From: an uncultured Oscillospiraceae bacterium
Lineage (GTDB): Bacteria > Bacillota > Clostridia > Oscillospirales > Oscillospiraceae
Direction: 5' to 3'
Length of the DNA stretch: 38,002 nucleotides
Assembly (NCBI GenBank): GCA_947626585.1
Contig: CANQSU010000004.1
Location: 1-38,002, forward strand
Of this stretch, positions 25,780 to 34,229 are shown piece by piece (position 1 is the stretch's first letter; every line of letters begins with the position of its first letter). A program made the position numbers and the translations under genes. The notes under the pieces were generated by a model, which was given only the letters and a program-made list of their open reading frames with translations, was not told the origin of the DNA and made no database searches.

Positions 25780-26406
25780 ATGAAATACAAGTCACTCTTT
25801 ACGGCAGTGGCGGCCATGTTCATCATGGCCGCTATTTTTATATCCTCGTCGTTCGCCATACCCGACCGGCCTGCCGCAACTCTCCCCACACCGGTGCCCA
25901 CTGCCACGCCGGAGCCCATCGACTGGAAAGAGGTCATGGTCAACGCTGTGTGCCACGCCGATAACCACGGCGGTCTGGACGCGGAGTACGCCCTGGGCGG
26001 GGCCGTCAAGTATGAGGACCTCTATCTGCTTGCGAAGATCATCGCCTGGGAGTGCGGCCCGAATTGGGAGGATCAGGGCGTCATGGCCATAGGTGAAGTG
26101 GTCCTCAACCGCGTCGTCTCGCCGGAGTTCCCCGACACCATCCGGGAGGTCCTCTACCAGACGGACCCTATGCAGTACGAGCCGGTATGGTCGGACGGCT
26201 GGGAGGACTATGTGCCCTCGGAGCGATATGTTCGGCTGGCTATGCGGCTGCTGGAAGGTGAACGCGTTTTCAATGACCCGTCCATCGTGTTCCAGGCCCT
26301 CTTTCCCCAGGGCAGCGGTATCGCCTTCACCTACCACGACGACGATCTGAACAACGATACCTATTTCTGCTGGACCAGCTATCCAGACTGCTACGCGGTG
26401 GGATGA
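25780..26406 (+). CDS. SleB-like cell wall hydrolase
   Basis: A 208-residue exported protein: signal or anchor segment at residues 5-27, a Pro/Thr linker (TLPTPVPTATPEP), then a Hydrolase_2/SleB-type domain with Glu91 in IIAWECGPNW as the probable catalytic acid and GVMAIGEVVLNRV next to it. The family cuts peptidoglycan glycan strands. In conjugative elements such enzymes open the wall for the transfer channel, and the position ahead of the mobilisation genes agrees. The three-base gap to the track start of the next ORF suggests an operon. Confidence 0.87.
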   Translation: MKYKSLFTAVAAMFIMAAIFISSSFAIPDRPAATLPTPVPTATPEPIDWKEVMVNAVCHADNHGGLDAEYALGGAVKYEDLYLLAKIIAWECGPNWEDQGVMAIGEVVLNRVVSPEFPDTIREVLYQTDPMQYEPVWSDGWEDYVPSERYVRLAMRLLEGERVFNDPSIVFQALFPQGSGIAFTYHDDDLNNDTYFCWTSYPDCYAVG

Positions 26407-26454
26407 GCTGTGTTTGTCAACAAGCGCCATATTTTTTCTCTGGAGGTAATGCAC

Positions 26455-26784
26455 ATGACCAATGAAGAGCTGAACACGGCATTATACAAAAAGATGTTTG
26501 CGGAGCAGGAGAAGTACAAAGAGTGGCTTCTTTCCCTGCCCCCGGATGAAATACTGAATCACGCCTATAAGTACACCAGCCGCGAGGACATTCTGTTGTC
26601 GTTGGAGGACAAAGACCTTACCAGCGCTCAGGCCAAAGCTCTTTTGAAGTCCCCCTGTCCTCTCACGGATGTGTTCAAGGATTGGGAGAAAAAAGAAACC
26701 GGCCACATGGATGATATATGGGAAACCGTGGAAAGCCGCGCCAATACCGTGATCGCCCGAGCCAAGGCCGGGCCGGAAAGGTAG
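26455..26784 (+). CDS. DUF3848-like protein
   Basis: A 109-residue acidic helical protein. The ATG at 26455 is chosen for its TGGAGG site 8 bases upstream; the track start at 26410 and the ATG at 26449 fit worse. The pattern NEELNTALYKKMFAEQEKYK, LPPDEILNHAYKYTSRED and LTSAQAKALLKSP matches the DUF3848 family of clostridial ICEs, whose role is unknown. It ends 5 bases before the TOPRIM gene. Confidence 0.82.
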   Translation: MTNEELNTALYKKMFAEQEKYKEWLLSLPPDEILNHAYKYTSREDILLSLEDKDLTSAQAKALLKSPCPLTDVFKDWEKKETGHMDDIWETVESRANTVIARAKAGPER

Positions 26785-26789
26785 GCGTT

Positions 26790-27743
26790 ATGCCATATAT
26801 TCCCCCCGCTGTCGTAGAGCAGGCCCGGAAGATGGACCTGCTCACCTATCTACGGAATTATGAGCCGGAGGAACTGGTGCCGTTCAGCCGGGACACCTAC
26901 TGCACCCGGACCCATGACAGCCTGAAAATCTCCAACGGCAAATGGTTTTGGTTCTCACGGGGCATTGGCGGCGCGTCAGCGCTGGACTATCTCATAAAGG
27001 TGAAAGGGATACCGTTCACGCAGGCGGTGGAGCAGATCGTCGGGATGGCAGCCGCACAGCCGTCATCTTATTTTGCACCCAAACGCCCCGCCGTCAAGGT
27101 ACTGCTCCTGCCCAGAGCCAGCCCATGTAACACCCATGCCGTGACCTATCTGACAGGCCGGGGCATTGACCCGGAGATCGTAGAGTTCTGCATCCGCACC
27201 GGGCGGCTCTACGAGAGTACGCCTCACCACAACGTCGTGTTCGTAGGCATGGACGAGGCCGGAAAGCCCCGGTACGCTAATCTGCGTGGCATCGGAACGG
27301 ACTTTATTGGCGAGGCCAACGGCAGCGACAAGCGCTACTCCTTCAACATCCCGGCCCAAGGTGAAAGCTCCACGCTCCACCTTTTTGAATCGGCCATTGA
27401 TCTGCTCTCCTATGCCACGCTGGTAAAGCGTGGCGGCCATGACTGGCGCGAGGATCACCTGCTCTCCCTCGCTGGGATATATGAATCCAGAAACAGCGTC
27501 CTCCCCCTGGCGCTCACACACTATCTGGATGGGCACCCGAATATCAGCCGCGTTGTCCTCCGGCTGGACAACGACCACAAGGGCCTCCTCGCGGCGCAGA
27601 CCATCCAGACCCAGCTTGCCAAACAGCGCTCCCTTCCCGCAGTCATCCGCTCTCCGCCCCGGGGCAAGGACTACAACGATTATCTGTGCATGACCCTGGG
27701 GCTGACCATCACCAAACGGCGCGATAAAACAAAAGAGCGGTGA
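26790..27743 (+). CDS. DUF3991/TOPRIM-domain (primase-like) protein
   Basis: A 317-residue protein from the ATG at 26790, which follows GGAAAGG; the track ORF's extra 24 residues shadow the gene before. The N-terminal part resembles a primase zinc-binding domain (YCTRTHDSLKISNGKWFWF, then GGASALDYLI) but lacks a full cysteine set. A DUF3991 region follows, then a TOPRIM domain with Glu200 in LHLFESAIDLLSY and Asp260/Asp262 in VLRLDNDHKG. Such proteins probably prime the complementary strand after transfer, or process DNA, in ICEs. A toxic or nuclease role cannot be excluded. Confidence 0.87.
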   Translation: MPYIPPAVVEQARKMDLLTYLRNYEPEELVPFSRDTYCTRTHDSLKISNGKWFWFSRGIGGASALDYLIKVKGIPFTQAVEQIVGMAAAQPSSYFAPKRPAVKVLLLPRASPCNTHAVTYLTGRGIDPEIVEFCIRTGRLYESTPHHNVVFVGMDEAGKPRYANLRGIGTDFIGEANGSDKRYSFNIPAQGESSTLHLFESAIDLLSYATLVKRGGHDWREDHLLSLAGIYESRNSVLPLALTHYLDGHPNISRVVLRLDNDHKGLLAAQTIQTQLAKQRSLPAVIRSPPRGKDYNDYLCMTLGLTITKRRDKTKER

Positions 27744-27757
27744 AGCGACTGTACCGC

Positions 27758-27789
27758 TTGCAGACCGTTATCGAATATGATAGTATCAT
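27758..27789 (+). promoter_or_regulatory. Predicted promoter overlapped by a palindrome (possible operator)
   Basis: TTGCAG (27758-27763) and TAGTAT (27781-27786) are 17 bases apart. The -10 lies inside ATGATAGTATCAT (27777-27789), a perfect 6+1+6 palindrome. A further ATGATATGAT follows. The site is about 35 bases before the zinc-ribbon-like gene, so a repressor bound to the palindrome would block it. Confidence 0.45.
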
Positions 27790-27823
27790 GACCATGATAT
27801 GATTTGGAAGTGATTATTTACAG

Positions 27824-28096
27824 ATGAAGCGTCACGGTCATTACTGCAAGGTGTGCGGCGAGTACAAGGCCAATGAAAAGTTCTCCGGGAAAGGTCATGC
27901 CGCCCATATATGCAAAGCCTGCGCCAAGCTCCCCCCGGAGGAAAAGGCGGAACAGATGGCCCTGCGCCGTTTGGAAAGCCTGCCGCCCCGGTTATCCAAG
28001 GCGGACATCGCGTGGCTGAAAAACCGCGTGAAGGACCGCCGCCCTGCTGTGCGCCAGATGGCTGAGATAATCTACGCCATCCGATTCCAAAAGTAA
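27824..28096 (+). CDS. Small zinc-ribbon-like protein
   Basis: A 90-residue basic protein. Residues 8-33 hold CKVCGEYK and ICKACAK, two CxxC pairs about 20 residues apart, as in a treble-clef or ribbon zinc site. The C-terminal half is helical and basic (LSKADIAWLKNRVKDRRPAVRQM). It probably binds nucleic acid or protein; no family name is certain. It stands apart from its neighbours, with its own promoter/palindrome and terminator, and is only weakly supplied with a ribosome binding site (GGAAGTG, 12-13 bases away). Confidence 0.72.
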   Translation: MKRHGHYCKVCGEYKANEKFSGKGHAAHICKACAKLPPEEKAEQMALRRLESLPPRLSKADIAWLKNRVKDRRPAVRQMAEIIYAIRFQK

Positions 28097-28118
28097 ATCA
28101 AATATATTATCGTATCAC

Positions 28119-28147
28119 AAGCAGTCTGCAAAACGCGGGCTGCTTTT
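28119..28147 (+). terminator. Rho-independent terminator after the zinc-ribbon gene
   Basis: AGCAGTCTGC and GCGGGCTGCT pair over 10 bp with two G-T pairs around AAAAC, followed by TTT. It lies 23 bases after the stop. Confidence 0.7.
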
Positions 28148-28181
28148 GCTATGCCCGGAAGAAAGAAGGTGGTTTTCATTA

Positions 28182-28358
28182 ATGGCAATAAAGACTCCGC
28201 GGCTCCAGCCGCTGCCCAGACCGTCCCGCTTCGTCTCTCGTGAAGAGTGGGCGTGGCTGTGCAAATACCGGCGCGAGGCCGCTTACGACGAGTACATGCG
28301 GGAACAGCGGGAGCGGTGGCTGTGGGAGCGTCCACACAGTCATGACAGAAGGAGTTGA
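28182..28358 (+). CDS. Small basic protein, unknown function
   Basis: 58 residues from the ATG at 28182, with AAGGTGG 9 bases before it; the track start at 28146 has no such site. The sequence is rich in Arg, Trp, Tyr and Glu (SREEWAWLCKYRREAAYDEYM), forming one amphipathic helix. It ends 4 bases before the next gene's start, so both are probably translated from one message. The family is not recognised. Confidence 0.6.
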   Translation: MAIKTPRLQPLPRPSRFVSREEWAWLCKYRREAAYDEYMREQRERWLWERPHSHDRRS

Positions 28359-28362
28359 AGAA

Positions 28363-28695
28363 ATGCGTACAGAAAAACGGGCGTTATCCTGGGAGGAGTT
28401 TTTGAAGTCCGGCTATCAGGATAGTGACTATCGGTATCCCGACTTTGAAGGGACCTATGAGGCTGCCCTGGTCTGCAAACGCTGGGGCAAGAGGAACTGC
28501 CTGTTCGCGTACCTCGACTTGGAGGATGGCCGCAATATCCTGGCGGCAGCCTGGAGCGACAAGGGCTATCTGGGCCTTGCGGATATGCCCGTCGGTTCCC
28601 GTATCACAGTCACGTTCGTCCGCGCTTCAACGGGTAAAACCTACCTACGGAGCGTAGGACCGGCCAGCGGAGGAGGGGATGCTGTCATATCCTAA
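28363..28695 (+). CDS. Conserved small protein, possible beta-barrel, unknown function
   Basis: 110 residues. The ATG at 28363 has AAGGAG 8 bases upstream; an in-frame ATG at 28342 is possible but less well placed. The N-terminus (SWEEFLKSGYQDSDYRYPDF) is followed by alternating strands (ALVCKRWGKRNCLFAYLDLE, GSRITVTFVRASTGKTYLR) that would suit a small OB-like barrel. Its place directly before oriT and mobC, and the absence of membrane or catalytic motifs, make a DNA-processing accessory role plausible but unproven. Confidence 0.7.
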   Translation: MRTEKRALSWEEFLKSGYQDSDYRYPDFEGTYEAALVCKRWGKRNCLFAYLDLEDGRNILAAAWSDKGYLGLADMPVGSRITVTFVRASTGKTYLRSVGPASGGGDAVIS

Positions 28696-28703
28696 CAAGC
28701 ATC

Positions 28704-28747
28704 GTGTTTTGGGGACAAAACACAGCTTGACAGGGGCGGTCCCCTGT
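28704..28747. other. oriT: Predicted origin of transfer (oriT)
   Basis: Two inverted repeats lie side by side in the gap before mobC: GTGTTTTG/CAAAACAC (28704-28723, 8 bp, loop GGGA) and ACAGGGG/CCCCTGT (28730-28747, 7 bp, loop CGGT), followed by AACCCCATACTACCC. Position next to mobC and the MOBP relaxase, and the hairpin followed by a C-rich strand, are as expected for oriT. The nick site is not identified. Confidence 0.65.
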
Positions 28748-28779
28748 AACCCCATACTACCCGAAAGGAAGGAATGCCA

Positions 28780-29112
28780 ATGAGCAACAGAAACATTGAG
28801 ATCAAAGTCCGCCTCAACCGGAAGGAGGCGGAGGCCCTCGCCAAGCGCGTCAGGCGCAGCGGCCTGTCCCGCGAGGCGTATATCCGTCAGCTTATCAACG
28901 GTTTCGTGCCCCGCGACGCGCCCCCTCCTGACTACTACGGCATGATGCGCCAGCTCTACAAGATCGGAGTCAACCTAAACCAGATCGCCCAGAAGGCCCA
29001 TGTGCTGAATGTCATCGACGCGCCGCGGTACGACGCCGGGGTGCGCACGTTCGAGGATGCCGTGAAGACCATCACCAAGGCGGTGGTGCTGCCCATGCCT
29101 ATGGACCGGTGA
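28780..29112 (+). CDS. mobC: MobC-like relaxosome accessory protein
   Basis: 110 residues from the ATG at 28780, with AAGGAAGG 8 bases upstream; the ATG at 28774 is too close to it. The N-terminus (IEIKVRLNRKEAEALAKRV, then LSREAYIRQLI) is a ribbon-helix-helix. The second half carries the MobC motif LYKIGVNLNQIAQKAH. MobC binds oriT, opens the DNA near the nick site and helps the relaxase. It starts 33 bases after the oriT hairpins and lies 3 bases before the relaxase gene. Confidence 0.9.
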   Translation: MSNRNIEIKVRLNRKEAEALAKRVRRSGLSREAYIRQLINGFVPRDAPPPDYYGMMRQLYKIGVNLNQIAQKAHVLNVIDAPRYDAGVRTFEDAVKTITKAVVLPMPMDR

Positions 29113-29115
29113 TAA

Positions 29116-30549
29116 ATGGCCACCACTTCTCTCTGGCGGGTGAATGGCTGGCTGGGCAAGGTGGTCATCTATGTGGAAAACCCGGACAAGACAGAGAACC
29201 CTGCCTTTTATAAAAAAGAGAACATGACGGCCCGGCAGACGCAGGAACTGGATGATGTGATCGCATATGCCGTCAACAGCAAAAAGACGCAGATGGAGGA
29301 ATCCGATGAGATCCTCCATCAATTCGTTTCCGGCGTCAACTGCTCACCCAGCACAGCCAGAGATGAGATGATGGCGGTCAAGCGCCGTTTCGGGAAAGAG
29401 ACCGGCACCGTGGCCTATCACGGCTATCAGTCCTTCGCCCCCGGCGAGGCCACGCCGGAGATCGTTCACGAGATCGGCGTGAAGCTGGCCCAGCGGCTCT
29501 GGGGAGACCGGTATCAGGTGCTTGTTGCCACCCATTTGGACAAGGCCAACCACCTGCACAACCATTTTCTGCTCAACACGGTGTCCTTTGTGGACGGCAA
29601 GAAATACTACCGGTCAGCGCAGGACTACCAGCGAATGAAAGATGTGTCCGATCAGCTATGCCGGGAATACGGCCTGTCCGTCATTGAACACAGTCAATCC
29701 GGGAGGACCAAGCAGTACGCCGAGTGGAAGGCTGAGCAGGAGCAGCGCCCCACCTGGCGCGGCCTCATCCAAGCCGACGTGGACGAGGCCATCCGGCAGT
29801 CCATGACCGAGCGGCAATTCTTTGACGCCCTCCGCAGAAAGGGCTACGAGGTGAAGCATGGCAAGGACATCTCCGTCCGACCGCCCGGTAAGCCACGCTT
29901 CGTCCGCCTCATGCGGAACTTTGGCGAGGATTACTCTCTGGACATGATACGCCGCCGTATCCTGGCCCAGAGCCGCCCGGAGCGTCCCCGGCAGATGCAA
30001 GAGGAAACGCCGCCTAAAAAGTATCATGTTCGGGGAAAGCCGGTACGCAGAAAAGCCACCGGATTTCGCGCTCTGTATTTCCATTACTGTTATCTGCTGG
30101 GCGTCTATCCAAAAAAGCGCAGGGCCACCGTGAAAGACCTCCACTTTCTTCTCCGGGAGGACCTCATCAAACTGGAGGCCATCACCCAGGAGGCAAGGCT
30201 GCTCGCCAGGCGCCATATCGACACCGCCGAGCAGCTTTCTTCGTATAAGGCAGACGTGGAGGCCAGGATCGGAGCTGTGACCGCCGAGAGAAAAGAGTTG
30301 TACCGGGCACAGCGTACTGTCTCCGTGAGATCGGACCCGGAGCGGCGGGCGCAGGTCAAAGCCCAGGTAGCCGCCATGTCCAGGGAATTGTCCGATTTGA
30401 GGAAGGAGGCGCGCCTATGTGACGGCATCGCGGACCGGTCCGGCGTGATGCTGCAAAAGCTCCAGGCCGTCCGGGAGGACGAGAAAACCAAAGGAAAGGA
30501 GAACAAACGAGATGAACACATCCGGCGACGCGGCAGAACAGGTCGTTAG
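29116..30549 (+). CDS. MOBP-type relaxase
   Basis: A 477-residue relaxase/mobilisation nuclease. The N-terminal 230 residues form the nicking domain, with the metal-binding cluster HLDKANHLHNHFLLN starting near His140 and a conserved YRSAQDYQRMKDVSDQLCR helix after it. The rest is basic and helical with a coiled coil (residues about 340-460) that probably binds DNA or the coupling protein. It would cut one strand at oriT and stay attached through a tyrosine near the N-terminus, which I cannot pinpoint. It overlaps pcfB by 38 bases. Confidence 0.93.
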   Translation: MATTSLWRVNGWLGKVVIYVENPDKTENPAFYKKENMTARQTQELDDVIAYAVNSKKTQMEESDEILHQFVSGVNCSPSTARDEMMAVKRRFGKETGTVAYHGYQSFAPGEATPEIVHEIGVKLAQRLWGDRYQVLVATHLDKANHLHNHFLLNTVSFVDGKKYYRSAQDYQRMKDVSDQLCREYGLSVIEHSQSGRTKQYAEWKAEQEQRPTWRGLIQADVDEAIRQSMTERQFFDALRRKGYEVKHGKDISVRPPGKPRFVRLMRNFGEDYSLDMIRRRILAQSRPERPRQMQEETPPKKYHVRGKPVRRKATGFRALYFHYCYLLGVYPKKRRATVKDLHFLLREDLIKLEAITQEARLLARRHIDTAEQLSSYKADVEARIGAVTAERKELYRAQRTVSVRSDPERRAQVKAQVAAMSRELSDLRKEARLCDGIADRSGVMLQKLQAVREDEKTKGKENKRDEHIRRRGRTGR

Positions 30550-31300
30550 GCTCAGTCTGGAGGGAACGGAAGTGGCCCTGCGGCTGACCGGCTCCGCCGC
30601 CAAGAATATCGCCGCCGCCATCTACACCGTTCTGAAAAACAAGGACAAAAACAAGACCAAAGGCCGCCAGCGCCTGTCTGCCATGCTCAAAAGCGGCAAG
30701 CCCTTAAAGGTGTTCACCGTCAGGGCGGACCAGCTCAAACAGTTCGCTTCGGAGGCCAAACGCTACGGCGTGGTCTACTGCGCCCTGCAGGAGAAGAACC
30801 ACTCCACGGACGGCATGGTGGATGTGATGGTCCGGGCCGAGGACGCCTCCAAGATCGACCGGATCGTGGAGCGGTTCAAGCTGTCCACGGTCGATACGGT
30901 CTCCATCAAGCAGGACATTGAGCAGTCCAGAGCAGAGCAGGAGACAGCTCCGCCGCCCAAGGAGCATACACGCCCACCCAAAAACGCGGACGAGGCGCTG
31001 GTAGATGAAATGCTCGCCCCCATCCAGCGGGAGGGGAATACCAGCCCAAACCCTACCGCCTCCCGGACGGGAAATACGTCTCCGTCCGCGCCTACCTCAA
31101 AGAGCGCCGAGGGTACGGTTAAGGACCGCCCCTCCGTCCGGGAGGCGCTGCGCCAGATACAGACCCGCCGGCAGCGGCAGGCGCCGGACACCCCCTTCCG
31201 GGAGGAACCCATCACGCCCGCCACGGACACAGCGCCCCGCGCTGCCGTTCACCAGCAGCCCAAGCATCTCAAAAAATCTGCAAAATATAAGGAGAGATGA
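30512..31300 (+). CDS. PcfB/DUF3801-family conjugation protein
   Basis: A 262-residue protein. The N-terminal 130 residues (VVRLSLEGTEVALRLTGSAAKN, then PLKVFTVRADQLKQFASEAKRYGVVY in pieces) match the PcfB family, which assists the relaxase and bridges it to the coupling ATPase. Residues after 145 are a long Pro/Ser/Thr-rich, probably unfolded tail ending in a basic patch. The start codon lies inside the relaxase gene with AAAGGAG upstream. Confidence 0.86.
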   Translation: MNTSGDAAEQVVRLSLEGTEVALRLTGSAAKNIAAAIYTVLKNKDKNKTKGRQRLSAMLKSGKPLKVFTVRADQLKQFASEAKRYGVVYCALQEKNHSTDGMVDVMVRAEDASKIDRIVERFKLSTVDTVSIKQDIEQSRAEQETAPPPKEHTRPPKNADEALVDEMLAPIQREGNTSPNPTASRTGNTSPSAPTSKSAEGTVKDRPSVREALRQIQTRRQRQAPDTPFREEPITPATDTAPRAAVHQQPKHLKKSAKYKER

Positions 31301-31303
31301 CCC

Positions 31304-32194
31304 ATGAACAACTATGACGACCTCTTTACCTCCGGCGAGGATTTCCGCGAGACGCCCTTTGACAAGGACGCCTGGGCGGAAAAAAAGCAGGCCGAGCGTC
31401 AGGCCGTGTACGAAATGGCGGACGACACCGCCGTGGCCGTCAGCAAGGACGGACCGTACTACCAGCAGTATCTGGATACCCAGGCCCGGTTCCCCAGCTA
31501 CTCCGTGACCAACACGCTGCTCATCATGGCCCAGAATCCCGACGCCACACGGCTCCGGGACTTCGACAGCTGGAAGGACCTGGGCGCGTCCATCAAGAAA
31601 GGCGAGCAGGGTATCTCCATTCTGGAGCCGGGCGCGGAATATGCCCGTGAGGACGGCACCACCGGCACGTCCTACAACGTGAAAAAGGTGTTCGACATCT
31701 CCCAGACCACGGCCCGTTCCCGCCCCCAGCCCCAGACCAAGGTGGACGACCGGACGCTGCTCACCGCCCTCATCCACAAGGCTCCCGTGCCCATGAAGAT
31801 GGTGGACGAGCTGCCCGGAAACAGCGTCGCCCTCTATGACAACGATCAGCAGGTCATCTTTGTGCGCCGGGGCATGGACGCCTATGATCTGTTCCGGGGC
31901 GTCAGCAAGGAACTGGCCCACGCGGAGATAGCCAGGAGCCGGGAGAATTATACGCGCAGCGAGGCCAGCTTCGCCGCCTACTCCGCATCTTATATCCTCT
32001 GCAAGCAGAACAATGTTCCCACCGAGGGCTTCTACAGCTTCAATGTTCTGCCCACGGGTCTTGCGGAGAAAACGCCCCAGGAGCTGCGCGGCGTCCTCTC
32101 CGAGATCCACGATACCGCCAGCAGCATCTCCAACCGTATGTATCGAGTGCTGGAGCAGGCCAAAGCCCCTCGCGTGGCGGAGCAGGAGCGGTGA
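31304..32194 (+). CDS. ArdC-like antirestriction/ssDNA-binding protein with degenerate zincin site
   Basis: A 296-residue protein. Residues about 45-120 (FPSYSVTNTLLIMAQNPDATRL, FDSWKDLGASIKKGEQGISI) form the ArdC/LtrC N-terminal ssDNA-binding domain. The C-terminal half resembles the associated zincin-like peptidase, but the expected HExxH reads KELAHAE, with the first His replaced by Lys, so peptidase activity is unlikely. In ArdC the ssDNA-binding part protects incoming DNA from host restriction. It sits three bases after pcfB with a GGAGAG-type site. Confidence 0.82.
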   Translation: MNNYDDLFTSGEDFRETPFDKDAWAEKKQAERQAVYEMADDTAVAVSKDGPYYQQYLDTQARFPSYSVTNTLLIMAQNPDATRLRDFDSWKDLGASIKKGEQGISILEPGAEYAREDGTTGTSYNVKKVFDISQTTARSRPQPQTKVDDRTLLTALIHKAPVPMKMVDELPGNSVALYDNDQQVIFVRRGMDAYDLFRGVSKELAHAEIARSRENYTRSEASFAAYSASYILCKQNNVPTEGFYSFNVLPTGLAEKTPQELRGVLSEIHDTASSISNRMYRVLEQAKAPRVAEQER

Positions 32195-32197
32195 CGT

Positions 32198-32389
32198 ATG
32201 GGCAAGGTGGAACGCCGTATCCTGGCGATGGATGAGATCGACCGCGGCGTGGTCATCAACGCCCTCAACGACAAGCGCAACGCCATGATCGAGGCCGGGC
32301 AGTCCACCGAGGATGTGGACGACGTGCTTTTGAAAGCCATCGACGCGCCGGTTAAAAGGGTAAGGTGCCGGGAAGATGAGGCCAGATAA
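32198..32389 (+). CDS. Small conserved protein, unknown function
   Basis: 63 residues (KVERRILAMDEIDRGVVINALND, then DDVLLKAIDAPVKR), predicted as two or three helices and charged. It is located between the ArdC-like and coupling-protein genes, 3 bases after one and overlapping the other by 14 bases, so it is translated with them. Similar small ORFs occupy this place in related ICEs as far as I recall. No function is known to me. Confidence 0.7.
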   Translation: MGKVERRILAMDEIDRGVVINALNDKRNAMIEAGQSTEDVDDVLLKAIDAPVKRVRCREDEAR

Positions 32390-34229
32390 ACGGACAGCCC
32401 TTGCCGTTCCCTGTGTGCTGGGCGTCATCCCCGTGGTGTGGCTGGGGCTGCTCATAGCCCCAGCCGTGTCGGGCGGCATCCCGGAGATCATCCGGCAGTT
32501 CCCCGCCATGATGGACGCGCCGTTCTATATATCGCTGTGTGAGGACAGTCTGAAAACTGTCCTCATCTTCTTATTTATATATGGAATGGCCATCGGCGTC
32601 TGCCTGTCCAGCCGGCGCAATTATCGCCGCCGGGAGGAACACGGCTCCGCCAGGTGGGGCGATGCCAGAGCGATATGTAAAAAATATCAGGCGAAGCGTT
32701 TTGTGGACAACAAGATATTTACTCAAAACGTGCGCATGAGCCTGGACGGACGAAAGCACCGGCGCAATCTGAATACCCTGTGCGTGGGCGGCAGCGGCGC
32801 GGGCAAAACGAGGTTTTACGGGAAAGTCAACCTCTACAATGCCAGCGGTAAGGTCAGTTATGTTTGCCTGGATCCAAAGGGCGAGCTTTTGCGGGACGCC
32901 GGGAATCTCCTGTTGGCCAGAGGCTACGATGTGCGGGTGCTGGACCTGCTGAATATGGAAAAGAGCCACTGCTACAATCCCTTTGTATATCTCCGGGACG
33001 ACAACGATGTGCAGCGGCTCGTGACCAATCTGTTCAAAGCCACCACGCCCAAGGGCAGCCAGTCCCAGGACCCCTTCTGGGACACCGCCGCCTCCATGCT
33101 TCTGCTGGCCCTCATTTTCTTTTTGAAGTATGAGGCACCCCCGGATGAGCAGAACTTTCCTATGGTCATGGAGATGCTCCGGGCGGCGGAGGTACGGGAG
33201 GAGGACGAGGGCTATCAGTCCCCGCTGGACGAACTGTTTGAGCGGCTGGAAATGCGGGAGCCGGACCACATCGCCGTCAAGTATTACAAGAACTACCGCT
33301 CCGGCAGCGCCAAGACCCTCAAATCCATCCAGATCACCCTGGCCTCCCGGCTGGAGAAGTTCAATCTGGAGAGCCTGTCGGCCCTCACCATCACGGACGA
33401 GCTGGACCTGCCCAGTCTGGGTGAGAAGCCCGTGGCCCTGTTCGCCCTCATCCCGGACAACGATACCAGCTTCAATTTCCTGGTGAGCCTGCTCTACACC
33501 CAGCTTTTCCAGCAGCTCTTTTATGTAGCGGACCGTAAGTACGGCGGGGCGCTCCCCGTGCCCGTCCACTTCCTCATGGACGAGTTTGCCAACGTGTCCC
33601 TGCCGGACGATTTTGATAAGATCCTGGCCGTCATGCGGTCCCGGCAGGTGTTCGTGTCCATCATCATCCAGAACATCGCCCAGCTCAAAGCCCTGTTTGA
33701 AAAGCAATGGGAGGGCATCATCGGCAACTGCGACGAATTTCTGTATTTGGGCGGCAACGAGATGGCGACCCATGAGTACGTCTCCAAATTGCTGGGGAAA
33801 GAGACCATTGATACGAACACCTACGGCCAGAGCCGGGGGCGGAGCGGCAGCTATTCCACCAACTGGCAGATCAGCGGACGGGAGCTGCTGGACGCCGCCG
33901 AGGTGCGGATGCTGGATAACCGCTTCGCCCTGCTGTTCATCCGGGGCGAGCGCCCCATTCTGGATGAGAAGTACGACATTCTCAAGCACCCCAACGTGGC
34001 GCTGTCCGCAGACGGCAAGGCCCCGCCCTATGAACACGGCGGGACGGATAACGCCGTCGCCACCATTTCCCTCACGGCAGGATCGGGCCGGGATACCGAG
34101 CTGTCCGAGCTGCCCGATACCGAGTATGAGCTTCTTTCCGACGAGGAGATAGAGGCTCAATTTTTATTGAATCAGGAGGATACCCATGAAAGAACCCAAA
34201 AACACCCTCAACACGCCTACGCTGGCTGA
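32376..34229 (+). CDS. VirD4/TcpA-type coupling ATPase (T4CP)
   Basis: A 617-residue protein. Two N-terminal membrane spans (residues about 8-30 and 55-75) are followed by the ATPase core, with Walker A GGSGAGKTRF (Lys144) and Walker B HFLMDEFAN (Asp402), and the family motif LDPKGELLRDAG between them. It links the relaxosome to the transfer channel and drives DNA export with ATP. The acidic C-terminal tail (SELPDTEYELLSDEEIEAQF) may bind relaxosome proteins. It overlaps both neighbours (14 and 44 bases), tying its expression to them. Confidence 0.94.
   Translation: MRPDKRTALAVPCVLGVIPVVWLGLLIAPAVSGGIPEIIRQFPAMMDAPFYISLCEDSLKTVLIFLFIYGMAIGVCLSSRRNYRRREEHGSARWGDARAICKKYQAKRFVDNKIFTQNVRMSLDGRKHRRNLNTLCVGGSGAGKTRFYGKVNLYNASGKVSYVCLDPKGELLRDAGNLLLARGYDVRVLDLLNMEKSHCYNPFVYLRDDNDVQRLVTNLFKATTPKGSQSQDPFWDTAASMLLLALIFFLKYEAPPDEQNFPMVMEMLRAAEVREEDEGYQSPLDELFERLEMREPDHIAVKYYKNYRSGSAKTLKSIQITLASRLEKFNLESLSALTITDELDLPSLGEKPVALFALIPDNDTSFNFLVSLLYTQLFQQLFYVADRKYGGALPVPVHFLMDEFANVSLPDDFDKILAVMRSRQVFVSIIIQNIAQLKALFEKQWEGIIGNCDEFLYLGGNEMATHEYVSKLLGKETIDTNTYGQSRGRSGSYSTNWQISGRELLDAAEVRMLDNRFALLFIRGERPILDEKYDILKHPNVALSADGKAPPYEHGGTDNAVATISLTAGSGRDTELSELPDTEYELLSDEEIEAQFLLNQEDTHERTQKHPQHAYAG

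Noticed and set aside
32571-34160. 529-residue minus-strand ORF antisense to the coupling protein
   Set aside because: Shadow of a gene with clear Walker motifs; no start signal.
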